Shown: positions 42,011 through 42,780 of the stretch, piece by piece
How the letters are laid out: each line of letters starts with the position of its first letter
Numbering within the stretch: the stretch's first letter is position 1
Origin: Proteiniphilum sp. UBA5283
GTDB taxonomy: Bacteria; Bacteroidota; Bacteroidia; Bacteroidales; Dysgonomonadaceae
Assembly (NCBI GenBank): GCA_002408485.1
Contig: DHSP01000055.1
Location: forward strand, 1 to 42,780
Length of the DNA stretch: 42,780 bases
Direction of reading: 5' to 3'
Program-made: the position numbers and the translations under genes
Notes under the pieces: generated by a model
What the model was told of the DNA's origin: nothing
What the model saw: only the letters and a program-made list of their open reading frames with translations
The model's database searches: none

Positions 42011-42780
42011 ATGAATCCTTTCACTTTTGGCACAGTAGCAACCGGAGAAAGTTTTTATGACCGTCACAAAGAGTGTGATCATATTGTAAAGACTCTTGCC
42101 GGTGGGAATAACATGGTTTTGTACGCTCCCAGAAGATTTGGTAAAACATCATTGATTGTAAAGGCTATACAGCAGTTAGAAGAACAAGGATTTATTTGTA
42201 TTTATTTTGATTTCATGCCTGTATTTTCTGTGGAATCCTTTGTTAGGCTTTACACCAAATCACTGGCATCGAAACAACGCAATTTACAAAGATTTGCTGA
42301 AACATTTAATTCTATTGCAAAAAACATTCGTCCTGTAATTAGATTCACCCCTGACGGAAATCCTGAACTATCCCTTGATATTACTAAAAAACAAATCGAC
42401 GAGATGGATATTTCCCAATTACTGGATATTCCGGAAGCACTCGCCGGGAAGAAAAAACGGGTTCTAATTTTTTTCGACGAATTTCAGGAAGTTGAGAAAT
42501 TGAATAAAATCAATTTTGAAGGTCTTTTACGTAGTAAAATACAACACCAAAAACGTGTTAATTACATTTTCTTCGGTAGTAAAACACACATAATGCAGGC
42601 AATGTTTAATGATAAAAAAAGGCCTTTTTATCATGCAGCGACACAGATGACTATTGATTATCTACCAAAGAAAGAAACAATTCATTTTTTACAGAACAAT
42701 TTTGCAAGAAAAGAGATAAAACTTGATTTGGAAATTGCCGAATATATTATCAAAACAGCTGCCAATATCCCACATTATAT
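42011..42780 (+). CDS. AAA-type ATP-binding protein, 3' end cut by window edge
   Basis: The first 256 residues of an ATPase of the archaeal-type (PF01637-like) AAA family. The N-terminus has FGTVATGESFYDRHKECDHI, followed by the Walker A motif VLYAPRRFGKTSLIVKAIQ, Walker B LIFFDEFQEVEKL and a sensor-like IFFGSKTHIM. The C-terminal part, usually a winged-helix or nuclease-like domain, lies outside the window. These proteins are common in Bacteroidetes, often scattered in several copies, and have no settled role; mobile-element or defence associations are known for relatives. Composition is more AT-rich than the argS area. The repeat-containing promoter is unusual. Confidence 0.82.
   Translation, partial: MNPFTFGTVATGESFYDRHKECDHIVKTLAGGNNMVLYAPRRFGKTSLIVKAIQQLEEQGFICIYFDFMPVFSVESFVRLYTKSLASKQRNLQRFAETFNSIAKNIRPVIRFTPDGNPELSLDITKKQIDEMDISQLLDIPEALAGKKKRVLIFFDEFQEVEKLNKINFEGLLRSKIQHQKRVNYIFFGSKTHIMQAMFNDKKRPFYHAATQMTIDYLPKKETIHFLQNNFARKEIKLDLEIAEYIIKTAANIPHY

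Overview
The window is a piece of a Bacteroidales chromosome. The clues are promoters of the Bacteroidetes type (TTG or TTTG, 19-21 bases, TAnnTTTG), a PorX regulator with a PglZ domain, TPR/LuxR transmembrane regulators with a DUF3244 neighbour, many small lipoproteins, and few Shine-Dalgarno sequences. A member of the Dysgonomonadaceae/Porphyromonadaceae is my best guess, but that rank is inferred from gene character only. Most of the window is core chromosome of medium GC and is densely coded.

Layout. 1-7.1 kb: a copper P-type ATPase (cut by the left edge), a secreted S9 peptidase, a SpoU/TrmH RNA methyltransferase, a periplasmic thioredoxin and a Nim-like flavin protein. 7.1-15.6 kb (minus strand): the translation cluster thrS-infC-rpmI-rplT, split between infC and rpmI by about 5.2 kb. 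The insert holds two AT-rich lipoprotein genes, a DUF3244 gene and a TPR/LuxR membrane regulator. infC ends in a good terminator and rpmI has its own promoter, so both halves look like independent units. 15.8-19.9 kb (minus): a TPR protein, tsaE and porX. 20.2-25.0 kb (plus): a DUF1080 lipoprotein, ornithine aminotransferase and citrulline hydrolase (arginine/citrulline catabolism), mscL, then a DUF6249-like membrane protein, an ECF sigma factor and a probable anti-sigma partner. 25.1-31.2 kb (minus): GNAT-like protein, parE, coaD, S41 protease and PPK2, closely packed. 31.3-41.5 kb: an MltF-like lytic transglycosylase, an HhH/outer-membrane-barrel protein, an Uup-like ABC-F ATPase, rubrerythrin, tcdA, argS and a DUF72 protein. 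41.5-42.8 kb: a broken TolB-like gene and the start of an AAA ATPase gene whose promoter lies in a tandem 15-bp palindromic repeat.

The most unusual region is the insert in the translation cluster. It combines a base-composition shift, a pair of lipoproteins of unknown function (the larger with a Ser/Thr-rich alternating segment resembling the membrane hairpin of aerolysin-like pore formers), a transmembrane one-component regulator, and two sets of short repeats that look like operators. One set is spaced at 21 and 63 bp, which are whole numbers of helical turns. No function for this cluster is proven by the sequence. No rRNA, tRNA, CRISPR array or insertion sequence was recognised.
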